DNA of 64,000 nt, from NCBI GenBank assembly GCA_019722365.1, contig JADFUC010001421.1, positions 86,650 through 150,649 of the forward strand, written 5' to 3'. Both the position numbers and the translations under genes were made by a program. Positions 53,801 through 64,000 of the stretch are shown in pieces. This stretch comes from Lithospermum erythrorhizon (lineage: Eukaryota > Streptophyta > Magnoliopsida > Boraginales > Boraginaceae). Below the pieces are notes generated by a model. It searched no databases and was not told where the DNA came from. It saw only the letters and a program-made list of their open reading frames with translations. Each line of letters opens with the position of its first letter. Within the stretch, counting starts at the first letter, position 1.

Positions 53801-56280
53801 TGGCGAAGAGCCAAAAGATCACAGCGGAGCTGGCGGTGGCACCAAATTGTCAGCGGGAAGGACGAGGCGAGGAAGCCGCCTTCTTCACGACCTTCACCTT
53901 TTTAAAGGCGATAGGTCTTTACCCCGCATACTTTCCAGGCACGTGTTAGGAGGAGCAGTCTCCTTCGCCGCTAGCAAGATTTCACCTGCACAAGAGAGGA
54001 ACGAGGATCAGTATAGGAAGAGGGTAAATTAAATAAAGGTCAGAGAATCAGTATATACCCCAAGGGATGGGATTTTCGGACAAGTCAAATTCCCGGCTCG
54101 CACTGATCAAGCTTCCTACTAATACCCCTACTCCTTCGGGTAAGATCTTCCAGCCAGATTTTATTTAAATATTCTCTCTTCAAATTTTCTAGGCAAATAA
54201 GGTCTTCAGCTGATCCTCGCGGCGGAACCCATGCCCTGGGAACTCGCATCCATACCTCCCTTTAAGAAGAACCAAAGGGAATGCCATCGGGTTCAAACAC
54301 CTTCCTGTGTTTCATCCACAAGACACCCAGCAGCTGGGCCGAGGGAAGAACTGGCCCCTTTTGTGTGAAATGCTGAAAAGTTGACGTGTAAGAGGGCCTG
54401 CTGGGTTTTAATTCTAACGTTCTGGCTGCATCATGTGGAAAACGGTAATATAAATCCAACCTAAGGATTTAACTGGGTCGGGGCGCGATTATGGGCAAGA
54501 CAATTCATGGTAAATGAATAAAGGGGAAGAGACAAATAAGTAAAATACTCTATACATTCGTCCAACCTGTACTTGTAGACCATCTACCAACGCCCCTCTT
54601 TACTAACGGACGATATACTTGGTCCGGCCCCGAGGCAATCTCATTTCGATCGAGGAAGGGATAGAGAAATACTCCCTCGCGTGGTTCAAGTCGATTGTTC
54701 ATTTGTAATGAGGGATCCCCCCTTTATACTAAATAGGTCCTCACCTTGTTATCTTTGCCCTCGAGCCAGCGTGCTTTGTCTCTTTGGGCAGCCTTTCTCA
54801 CAAGTGTGAGATTTGCCTCGACAAGAGTCCTCTTCTTCTTTCTTTTGTGAGGCCCTCCTGGGCGGCCATCAGATTCAAGTAAAGTCGAGGCAATCCCTTG
54901 ACATAACGAAAGCCTAGCGCAGCGAAGTTCAAAACGCTTTGGATAGGTTATTAAAGAAGCAAAAATAAGTTCGAGTATCGGCCTCCGCAGAATTTGGTCG
55001 CTTGCGATTCCGCTTACGAATTCTCGTTCGCCAGGCCCCTCTCGTGATAGTTTTACGAATCGAGCGGTCGAGGAGAAATCAACCAGATTTACTGCCATGA
55101 TTTCCTAAATGGCAGTCAAAACTGATTACGACAAAACGGTCAACCTTTTTAAGTAATAAATCACCTTGAAGAGACTTCAGAACAAATCAACTCCAAAGAG
55201 AACTCTTTGTGAGTTAACCACAACTGAAGCTGAAACACCTTTCGTAGACGACGGTCAAACATTAAGCGGAAAGGACAATTCCTTTCGACCAACTCATAAC
55301 CCGCCTCTAACAGAACACCCACAACTAGAGTGGGTGGCACCAGCGAAGAGTCGCGACCTCCTGAGAATGACTCGACATCACGATTCCCTGCCGGAAGACC
55401 TCGTAACCCTTCAAATTATCGATGTCGAGGACCACTTTCTCTCGAAGAGGGAGGTTCCGAAAAGAGCAGTGGGGAGTTACATTTCCGAGGAGCCGTAAGG
55501 ATGTCGCCGAAAGAAGCGGGAAGATCAACAGAAATCAGAGAAAAGTGAAGTGACGCGAGGAGTTTTGACAGTTTTGCCTTTTAAAACGGAAATTTCCAAA
55601 GGAGAGGAGAAAGTGAAATGGAAGGGTTTACTTCCACCTTTATAGTCGCTTTTGGCTTGAATCTTCAACCGCCTCTTTTCCCTCCAATCAACAGTGGGAT
55701 ACGAGCACGTAGTGCCCTGTGATCCCACGAGGAAGGGATTAAATGCTTGACAAATTTAAAATCGATTCCCGGGTACTCATCCATTAAAAATGACTTTTGG
55801 AGTGTCCTTTCCATGGCTTTATACCCAACAATCTAGGCATTAAATGTGAACTTAACCTATTTTATTTGAAAGTACCCAAGAAAGCACGACGGTTTTGTGC
55901 TCATAGTGGCCAGGCTGTTTAAAAGGCTCTAAATCACCCAGTGGATTAATTTTGCTATTTCCTCAACAACTTGGTAGGAATGGTCTTTTGGGATCCTCTA
56001 TAAATAACAATTTCTCAACATTCACTTCATTAAAGATAATCGGCCACTTTATCTCTACATATTTAATAATTCCTCTTAAATACTTCACATACTAACTCGA
56101 TCTTTCAGAAATAGTTTAAGGTCACCACGTACCACACTTTCAGTACCATTGGACCACTCCACACCTCTCATGATCCTTTCAAGCATGGCATGTGATATAC
56201 CGAACTTTACCCAGCGAACTATATCAAACCGCTACACCTTACATGTAAGAAAGTTCAGATAACGACGCACAGATTTCTTA
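50848..56280 (+). mobile_element. Decayed gypsy-type LTR element
   Basis: The segment GATATACCGAAC-T-ACCC with CCGCTACAC-TTACATGTAAGAAAG occurs at 50848-50925 and again at 56190-56270 in the same direction, suggesting terminal repeats. After the left copy, TGGACGCCGTCTCGGGGGAC (50982-51001) resembles the TGGCGCCGTCTGTGGGGA primer-binding region of many plant gypsy elements. The 5.3-kb interior is less AT-rich than its flanks and carries a gag-like stretch at about 51780-52130 but no recognisable pol. The repeats are short or decayed, so the exact LTR lengths are not determined. Confidence 0.55.
51780..52130 (+). pseudogene. Gag-like remnant
   Basis: Frames here read DDKVAYMHFSTGFLTVSKKD, followed closely by LLLKTPSRKT. 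This resembles the D-VA--F--GL----------PP region near the end of the gypsy gag core, and is followed by a basic, Arg-rich tail and a YTPL segment as in Tat-type gags. Stops and shifts break it. The call rests on motif order only. Confidence 0.4.
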
Positions 56281-57920
56281 CAAATGTTCGACCACTCATT
56301 AGAAATTAGAGAGTTCGTAAAAGTTGTCGCATCACTGCTAGTGCTAAGAAAATTAAGATCCAAACCAAATGAAAATCTAAACAAAGCAAAAATTATTATT
56401 GGTAACCAATAAGTGATAAATAGATACATTTATCCTTTAGTAATGAACAGTTGTGAAAAGAGATTACATTAAATCCCCAACATAGTAAAATCTAAGTCGT
56501 TTCACTTTGAAACAGGAATTTAAAAAATGCACGACGTGACGACGCCCAACTAATTCATAAGTAATTGAACAAAGTCTTCATTTTCCTAATCCTCCCCTGC
56601 TTATTTATCTTCAATCCTTATAAGTACTATGCAGAAAAAAAAAAAAAAAAGCAAGTGAGAAGTTTGCAAGCCATAAAAGTGAAATACCTCAAAGCAATGC
56701 CACTAAACCCATTAGGCAACAACACGCAACCCTACGGTTATTCAGTGCTCACACATTATGACACACATAAATCAGATCTTGGTGGCAAAGAAAGCAGAAT
56801 ACATTAACATAAACGAGAGACGGGGTGATGGAGCTTTTATTCCTCATTAGCATGCTATAATTCACAAAACAATTAAAAAAATGTGTAAGGTCAAAGGTAG
56901 ACAGATACCAAATCTTGCAAGCGCGCCCTGTAGACCGTTTGGCATCACACTGACTAAAATCCTGTAGAAAATATTAAACAATTAGAATCACAGCTAAAAG
57001 AGGCAGAAGAGAGATGATATGATATTTTACAACACAGCCTAATCAACTGTTTTTTAAAAATGAAAATAAACATCCAACGAGGCAAAAGAGAGACATTCTA
57101 TGATCCACATGCAGATAATCTATCAAGTAACATATAAATGGATAGGCGTGATCACCCGTCTCATTTTCTATACCAATTTCTGATACGGACACATATGTTA
57201 GTTTGTGGTAAATAGTTGATGTAAGTGGTACTCTAATTTTATGGAAATTATATTTTAAAAAGGACATATGTCATTATTATATTAATGTGACATACTTTTT
57301 GACATGGATTGATATAGAGGATTATTACGGACAGAAGACCGGCGGTTATAAATTAGAATGCGGTTAGTTGGATACTAAAAGGTGTCCTATGTGGCTGATT
57401 GAAAGGTCTGATTATTGATACATTACTTACGATACTAGTTTGAGAAATATTTCCAAGGTGTTCCAATGAATTAAGCATTGCCACAGCATAATTAGCAGAA
57501 CTTTACCAAAGCCAATATGATTAAAGGCCCTCCAGAAAAACACTTCTTAGGAAATGGATACAAAGCAATGCACAATTCATCTCAACTCTTTAAACCTTCA
57601 CTATTTGCAACATCAATTTCTTCATAGGTAAATTGCACCCAACTCCCTATATTATTTAAAAGTTGTACCGTATCTCTTTGTATTATTTAATTAGCACCCT
57701 ACCTCTCCTGTATTACTTTAAATATTGCACATCATCCCCAAATATCCAAATCTCCATCAAAAGTGATGACAAGTGTACTACACTCTTTATTTGTGTGACT
57801 TGAGATGGCAAAATATTTATTTCTCTCCAAAATGTATAATGTTTTAGACTATTTTACTCGCATTAATATTTAATCTCATTACTTTTACCTTTTTATAATA
57901 TTTTTTATTTCTTACAACAT
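56281..57920. other. Intergenic, nothing firm
   Basis: AT-rich DNA with an A-run at about 56635-56651. At 57627-57740 GGTAAATTGCACCCAACTCC with repeated TATTATTTAA segments looks like one terminal arm of a TIR element, but I could not find its partner. Confidence 0.4.
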
Positions 57921-58142
57921 GCTCCCTCCAATTCAAAAATGATGTTGTTGGCTTTTACTATTAATCTTTGACCATCAATTCATTTTTAGTTTTTAATTTA
58001 ATAAATATAAAATTGATATTATTGGATTCGTTTTTGAAATATTTTAACAGTATTATTTTTATAATTTTTTTTATAATATTCATGATCAAAATGTGACACA
58101 TAAAAAATAAAAACATTAATTAAATTGAGTTGGAAATAGTAT
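57921..58142. mobile_element. Possible Stowaway-like MITE
   Basis: GCTCCCTCCAATTCAAAAATGA at the left and TTGAGTTGGAAATAGTATA at the right form a weak inverted pair of the CTCCCTCC type. The termini have decayed and no clean TA duplication is seen. Confidence 0.4.
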
Positions 58143-60838
58143 ATAATAAGCACTAGTCACCATCGAAGTCTTAATTTAAAAGGTTTAGCGTTCATAAATT
58201 GCAAGAATCTATTATTATGAAAAATTACAAGTAAATAATATTATGAAAATATTTTTAAAAATATATAAAATGATACCAATATTTTTTTTAGAATAATAAG
58301 AAATATAAAGTAATTGTTGGTCAAGGGTAATATTGTATTTTTTATTTTCTACTAAATTATTCAAACGAAAGTTAATAATAGAAAAAGTATACAATATTTA
58401 AAAATAAAACAGCATTTAATTTTAATTAAATAATACAGAAGACTCGTATGACTTTAACAATACACCATATACAATTATATTGATTTTACATTGTTGTTAC
58501 TCAAAATATCCAAATCAAATCACAGGACATCTAAGTTCCCACTTCCCCATGAAACAGTTATTATAAGTTCTAATACTCGCAACTTCCATCTTCTTTACCA
58601 TCAACCATCATAGCTATTGTAAAATAGTAAATGATGAACCATTTGCCCCACATCTTTGATCTTTCTATCTTTTCCATTTGCCTCATCCGTCCAGTTTTGG
58701 CATGAAATCCATTTTACATAAGGGCAATTTAGGGATTCATGAAATAAGAAATTTATGGGATAAATTTTAAAATAAATAAGAACCTGGGACTCTTTTTAAT
58801 AAATTACAAAATTTTATGAAAATAATTAAAGAGTAAATGGATGAAAATCCATTTGCCCCTCAACTTTCTATCTTTTCAATTTACCCCCTCCGTCTAGTTT
58901 TGATGTTAAACGGATTTTAACCATTTTTAAATGTCACTTAGGATCTATCAAATAAGAAATTTATGGATAAATTTAAAATAAACAAGAACTTCAATTTCTT
59001 TTTAATAAACTAGCTAATAATTTTGATATGTTAATGGATAATAGTTTCTAATATTTTGTTGATTATATATGTTATTTTTTAGGAGCTTACAAATACTATT
59101 TTTTCTTAAAGTTGATATGAATTTATAATTTGTTTTTACAATATTATTAATGAGTGTCTAAAAGTTTGTTGTCTTTAGTAGTTTAACTATTGTCACGCTT
59201 GACGGCTGGAAATAAAATTTATATTATATTGAATTAAAAGATTCACAAGCCAATTGTGAGCCAGACAATCTCGCTTGAATCAATCCATTTTGAAGATATG
59301 AATAGTGTTATTTATAGTTGTCATAATAATTTGTCACATCTTTGAGTTAGAGATTTTAATACTTTGTATACAAGATTTGATATATTTCATGATTGTGCAC
59401 TATTCACTATACATTGCAGTTGATTTGCAAAGAAATACAAGTAAGACTTCCAGTCAGATTATATATAACCTATTTCGAGACCAAAACCGCTTATGCTGGT
59501 AAATAGTTAAAAGATATGTTATAAATAAATATTGATGGTGTTACATGTCATTGATTATTGTAAAAAATAATTAAATACATATTTATTATTTTTATAATTG
59601 TTGAGAATTATTGATATAATATTAATGTTGAAAAGAGTTGGTGAATATGTAATTGTTGACCTTGAGATTTCATCAATGTTATTATCACCAAAATCGTTGC
59701 AATATATTTCATATAATGTCCTAATTAGTGACTTTGAACACCTTTTGCAAGATTTATATCATGTTTTTGTCATATTGAGAATCTCTTCGTTTATTATCTT
59801 GAACCAATACAATTGCCCTTGTAATTTAGTTTTAACAAATTATTCATGCAATTTATTTACTTGTAAAATTAATTTATTTTTTTTAGCTTTCATTACTTTT
59901 TAATTATATATTGAAGTTCTTTAGTCATTAGTTGTCTTGTAATTAATAAAACTACAAAATGTTGAAATTAATTCGTTGGAGTTATCTCTGCTTATATATA
60001 TGTATATATATTCAAAGATTTTATGGATTTATATATTCACTACATCAACCATTCATTAAATGCTTATCATCTGAACCCTTGATAGTTCCCTTAAGAACCA
60101 CCTTATGGGAATTTATTTCTCAATAAAGCAAGTCAAAATTTATTGATTCAATTTCATATAAAGATGAGAAGGAAGATTCAAATTTCAAATTTAGATATTA
60201 TAATTATTTAATTTGTATATTACCTGGAAGTTATTGGATGTAACTTATATGTAAAATATCAAATCAAAATGTTAAGTAATCATCATCAAACTTTACAAAT
60301 AAATGTAAATTTCATATTGAACAACTTCAATATAATTATTCGAGTTAGGGGAATATATTCATTTATCAAGTTAGGGAAATATATTACATAACTTATAAGT
60401 ATAATATATGTTGCATTGAATATATACAAATAATATTATGTTCTTTATTTTACTTCAAACGATCCAAATTGAAACAAATAAAAGTGTGAAGTCTATGTGT
60501 TCTACTTGACATAATATGGTAAAAGTTATATTAGTTTTTATTAATTTTTACTCTTATTTACAAATCTTACTCATTATTTGTACGGCATATATTTCTAATT
60601 GAATAGATTATACTATTGAAATAATGAATTTAGAAATATGAAAATTAATTGTGAATAACTTAACATAGTATAATGATGACTACTAATTATTTTACTTTAA
60701 AAATATTTAATTTATAGTTTAAAATAGAAATATTACAAATTCGAGTAAAGTTAATCATCTCGAATACTTGATTTGGCCAATATATATAAAAATGCGGGAT
60801 GTGATTCATACAAAATAGCTACTACTATTTTGAGATTT
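58143..60838. other. AT-rich intergenic with a two-copy repeat
   Basis: No gene recognised. A unit of about 165 bp is present twice in the same direction (58640-58803 and 58851-59010). Confidence 0.5.
58640..59010. repeat. Direct repeat of about 165 bp, two copies
   Basis: Each copy runs CATTTGCCCC, CTTTCTATCTTTTCCA-TT, CCTC-GTC-AGTTTTG, AAATAAGAAATTTATGG and finally CTTTTTAATAAA. The copies are separated by about 47 bp and moderately diverged. Confidence 0.8.
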
Positions 60839-60847
60839 TAAAATATT

Positions 60848-62149
60848 GGGCAAAAGGCATGAATCATTACCTATGTTTGGGTAAGGGAACCATTTCATCA
60901 CTTATGTTTAGGGTAGTCCCATATCATCACTTATGTTTTAAAACATGGTCCCAATTGTACCCGCTGCTAATTTTTTTAATTGCTAGTGCGGTCCTCATGT
61001 GATACGTGACGTGCTATTGTAAGGGTAAATTGTCTTTAATCAAAACAACATTTTTTGTTTGCTTCGGTCCTCTTATTGAAACCGAACACACTTGCATATT
61101 GGCTTGGAGTTAAAGCTTTGATAAGCGAAACGGGGCCAATCAAGTCTTACCTCACCTCACCATGTATTCGCCCACTTTGGGTGTTAGCATTCTGAGAATT
61201 CACGGTTACGACTGAATCCTTTCATGCATGTCTTCCAACTTTTTGAAGACTCAAATTCTGCTTGTGGTTCCTAATCGAGGTCAGTTTAAGTTTCGATTTG
61301 AACACTTCTCTCCATCCCCATCTCTGTCAAGCTGTCATAACCCCCGGTCAAGGAGCTTTTCCAAGAACGGGGCCATTATCTCGGATTCGTGATGTAAGGC
61401 CGGAAATTGGTTTTTGAACACGAGACACCATGGTCTCAAGCTTTCTCGAACCTTGGCGCCGATATCCTGTTCGGAGTTTGCTTGGGAGGGGCTAAAACGC
61501 CAATTTGATGAACTTTGGGTGAAAGCGGAGCCGCTTTTTTTGGTGGTTTTTGACGATTCGCTGGTTTTTGAGCCGGAATCGGTCAAAACGGCTGACCGGA
61601 ACTCGCGACCGACTAAAGCGAACTCACATGAATCGGCAGGCTGAGACGCGAGGTAGCAAAGAAAGACGTTTGGGAGTTTTGGCATATATTCTTTCATGGT
61701 TTGGTAGAGCGCAGGGGTTGTAGTATGTTATAATTTTTAAATATTACGAATTGACCGAAATACCCTCTTTCAAAATGGGCACTGCATATCACACGGGGAC
61801 TTAATAATCGACTTAATTTAAAAAAAAATTAACGGCAGTACCAATTGGGACCATGTTTTAAAACATAAGTGATGATATGAGACTACCCTAAACATAAGTG
61901 ATGAAATTGCCCACCAAACATAAAAGGTACCCACGCCATTTTTAAATATTACGAATTGACCGAATTAATTTTACAAACGGCACGCATATCACATGGGGCC
62001 TTAATTATCGATTTCAACGAAAATAATTAAATTCAAAGACTAATCGACCATGTTTTAAAATATAAGGATGATACTTTTAATTCACCCCAAACATAAATAT
62101 TAAATTGCCTCACCCAAACATACAAAGCGACGCTTCATCCTTTGGGTTC
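60848..62149. mobile_element. Non-autonomous Mutator-like element, 9-bp TSD
   Basis: The left arm (60848 to about 60985) contains TATGTTTGGGTAAGG, TTTCATCACTTATGTTTAGG and GTTTTAAAACATGGTCCCAA. All of these appear inverted at about 61840-61930 and, more decayed, at about 62050-62149. The outermost ends are flanked by the identical 9-mer TAAAATATT (60839-60847 and 62150-62158). Long TIRs with a 9-bp duplication are the signature of MULEs. The interior (61030-61735) is much richer in GC and holds a 120-codon frame. No transposase is present. Confidence 0.75.
61335..61697 (-). CDS. Unrecognised ORF inside the MULE
   Basis: A 120-codon minus-strand frame (starting MKEYMPKLPNVFLCYL) occupies the GC-rich core of the element. 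It is rich in Ser in the middle and matches no family I recognise. Its base composition differs strongly from the surrounding TIRs, which is what a captured host gene fragment (Pack-MULE) would look like, but it could also be chance open frame in GC-rich DNA. There is no evidence of expression in the sequence. Confidence 0.3.
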   Translation of the reverse strand: MKEYMPKLPNVFLCYLASQPADSCEFALVGREFRSAVLTDSGSKTSESSKTTKKSGSAFTQSSSNWRFSPSQANSEQDIGAKVRESLRPWCLVFKNQFPALHHESEIMAPFLEKLLDRGL

Positions 62150-62158
62150 TAAAATATT

Positions 62159-64000
62159 TAGTAACAGACTACCCATCCCTTTAATCGACAGGATTATTTT
62201 CTTTATAAAAATACCGCTTAATTAGTTCAAAAAAATAGAGTGAAAGTTTAGTTTGTGAGTTTAATTTAAAATTTCTTAAATCTTTATGCCAAATAAAAAG
62301 TCCTTATCAAAATAGGATGAATGGAGTAATAACAAAATATTTACAAAACATATATTCATAAGTAATAATTTTGTGCATCTGAAATAACGAATTTATTCAA
62401 AAATGCATTATTTTTCGTTCTTAATCAAAATTAGATAGTTTCATTTTTCATGAAAAATATTTTATCTTTAGTTCAATTTCCTCAACTCTATTTATTATAA
62501 GTATTATTCTCTCGAATTATGTTACTATTATCAAAATATTATATTTTCAATAGTAAATTTTCCAACTTTAGTTATGCATCTCAATTATAGTTAAGTTACT
62601 AAATAAGTTTAATTCGTTGTTAGATGATTTATTATTTTAAACCCAACATATAGAATGACGCTTATCAAATATAAAATTGATATTAAATTGTTATATATTA
62701 TTAAAAGACTAAAATAGGATAAAATTAAAAAAATCAACTAAGTTCTTAGTTACATATTTGTATTTTGTAAATAATTTATCATTTAAGATGATGCATATGT
62801 AACACATAGAAAGATTTTATTATTTATAATATATGAATTCAATATAATAAAACTTTGGGAAATCCTCTTCTAGGTATAAAAATAACTTATCAAATCGATT
62901 GTGGTTCGAATTATCAATCTATCGTTTCTAAACTGACATGTTTCGAGATCCTCGACTGACTTCATGCACTGACTCGAAAGAAGCGCCTGAATGAAGCCCC
63001 TATCCAAATTTTGGACTTCATGCAAACTTGACTTCATGGTGGTTTTTCAATTGAAAAGTTTAACAATCTTCTCGTGAGTTTCTATGTAGCTAAATACTTT
63101 CGTAACGGTGTTTATGCTAAATTCTCTCAAGCTTTTTGCTATGTTTTTTTAAATTCTATGATGGAGGTGTATTTTTTAGTAGGAGGAGGGGGGGGGTGCT
63201 TTTACTTTCTGCCTGTTTCGATTTATTGATCCATATTTACATAAATTACGATCTTAACTCGTTAAGCCAGACAAGATCTAAACCGTCGGATATTATTAAA
63301 ATAATATTTTAATAATAAATTTCCCGCTGCATACAATTACTGCTGCTGGTTTCTTTCTTTGTTTTCTCAAGAATAAATATAGCCTAATACTTTACCTTTT
63401 TATCGATCTATATTTTGGAGATCAAGTCATTCAAAAAATCTTATTTTTAATCCGATTTTCTCTCCAATTTATTATTAAATCCCGTGAATTAGGGAAACAA
63501 TATTTTAATACCACATCATCAATACCTAGATGTATAATTAAGGTTTTAATTAATGATAAACCCACTTTACCAATTGCACTAATTTCGCGTATTTAAAAGT
63601 GATTTTAACCCTTAATTTGGGCAAGGCACGATTTTAATTGAAGGCTCGATCGAAGCAATAATCGACACATGTAATTGTGCGATTGGTCTTTATTTAATTA
63701 TTTAATTAACTTAAATAAATTAAATTTAATTAAAAATAATTAATAAAATTGACCGTTTACAACATATGAAATATTAAACTCATGTAAGTTTAATATATAG
63801 CTCAAGTAGTTAGTTTATTTTAAGGATTGTTAACTCTTATTATTATTGAAATTTAATTATTAAGTGTCTTTTAATAAACTTTATTTAGAGGGAATTTAAT
63901 TTTGTAAAATAAAGGAAGAAATACTATGTATTAGCACACATTTAAAATATACATATTAGGTCCCAATCTAGCACATGTAACTGAACGAAGTAATACTGAT
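62159..64000. other. AT-rich intergenic DNA
   Basis: No gene or bounded element seen. A G-run at about 63188-63196 within GGAGGAGGGG and many AATTAA-rich stretches near 63700 are the only features. Confidence 0.5.

Noticed and set aside
54724..55098. 124-codon minus-strand ORF in the gypsy-like element
   Set aside because: No matching domain. The element is less AT-rich than its surroundings, so long chance frames are expected there.
61939..61950. TTTTTAAATATT as the right target duplication of the MULE
   Set aside because: This sequence also occurs at about 61733 as part of the duplicated arm. The exact 9-mer at 62150 next to the outer arm is the better partner.

Overview
This is a nuclear window from a flowering plant, most likely a eudicot. 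It is AT-rich, has GT-AG spliced genes with long introns, and is packed with plant-type mobile elements: Ty1/copia and Ty3/gypsy LTR elements, Stowaway and hAT MITEs, a Mutator-like element and a 5S-bearing Cassandra-type LTR. I cannot name the species. Three genes look intact or nearly so. They are an ESF1-type pre-rRNA processing protein (minus strand, 22135-26808, seven exons), a short single-exon B3-domain protein (minus strand, 41712-42119) and uridine 5'-monophosphate synthase, UMPS (plus strand, 43887-50425, seven exons).

Layout. 1-2290 is a decayed minus-strand Ty3/gypsy gag-protease. 3789-4245 is a hAT-type MITE with a perfect 8-bp target duplication, and 4654-4897 is a SINE-like insertion. 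5076-18002 is a nest: a Ty3/gypsy-like element (LTRs at 5076-6021 and 16364-18002, gag remnant, no recognisable pol) split by a Ty1/copia element (about 6022-11647) that has lost its whole reverse transcriptase. 18003-22134 is AT-rich and gene-poor with one TIR element. ESF1 follows. 27420-30240 carries a 5S-derived Cassandra-like LTR and a long gypsy-like LTR. 31935-41650 is a second retroelement cluster. It holds a minus-strand relative of the same copia family, a broken NB-ARC (disease-resistance) fragment and two copies of another LTR. B3 and UMPS follow. 50848-56280 is a decayed gypsy element. The remainder is AT-rich intergenic DNA with a 1.3-kb MULE at 60848-62149.

The two housekeeping genes are not an operon or pathway pair. 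ESF1 acts in nucleolar 18S rRNA maturation and UMPS makes UMP from orotate. The B3 protein would be a DNA-binding regulator if expressed.

The most unusual signals lie in UMPS. The last 11 nt of exon 3 are repeated directly in front of exon 4, removing any AG acceptor at the junction that conserves the protein and leaving a canonical in-frame splice that drops three residues. The 3' end of exon 1, with its donor site, is also repeated twice inside intron 1. No previously undescribed multi-gene system was found; the window is an ordinary plant gene-and-transposon landscape with several well-resolved transposition scars.
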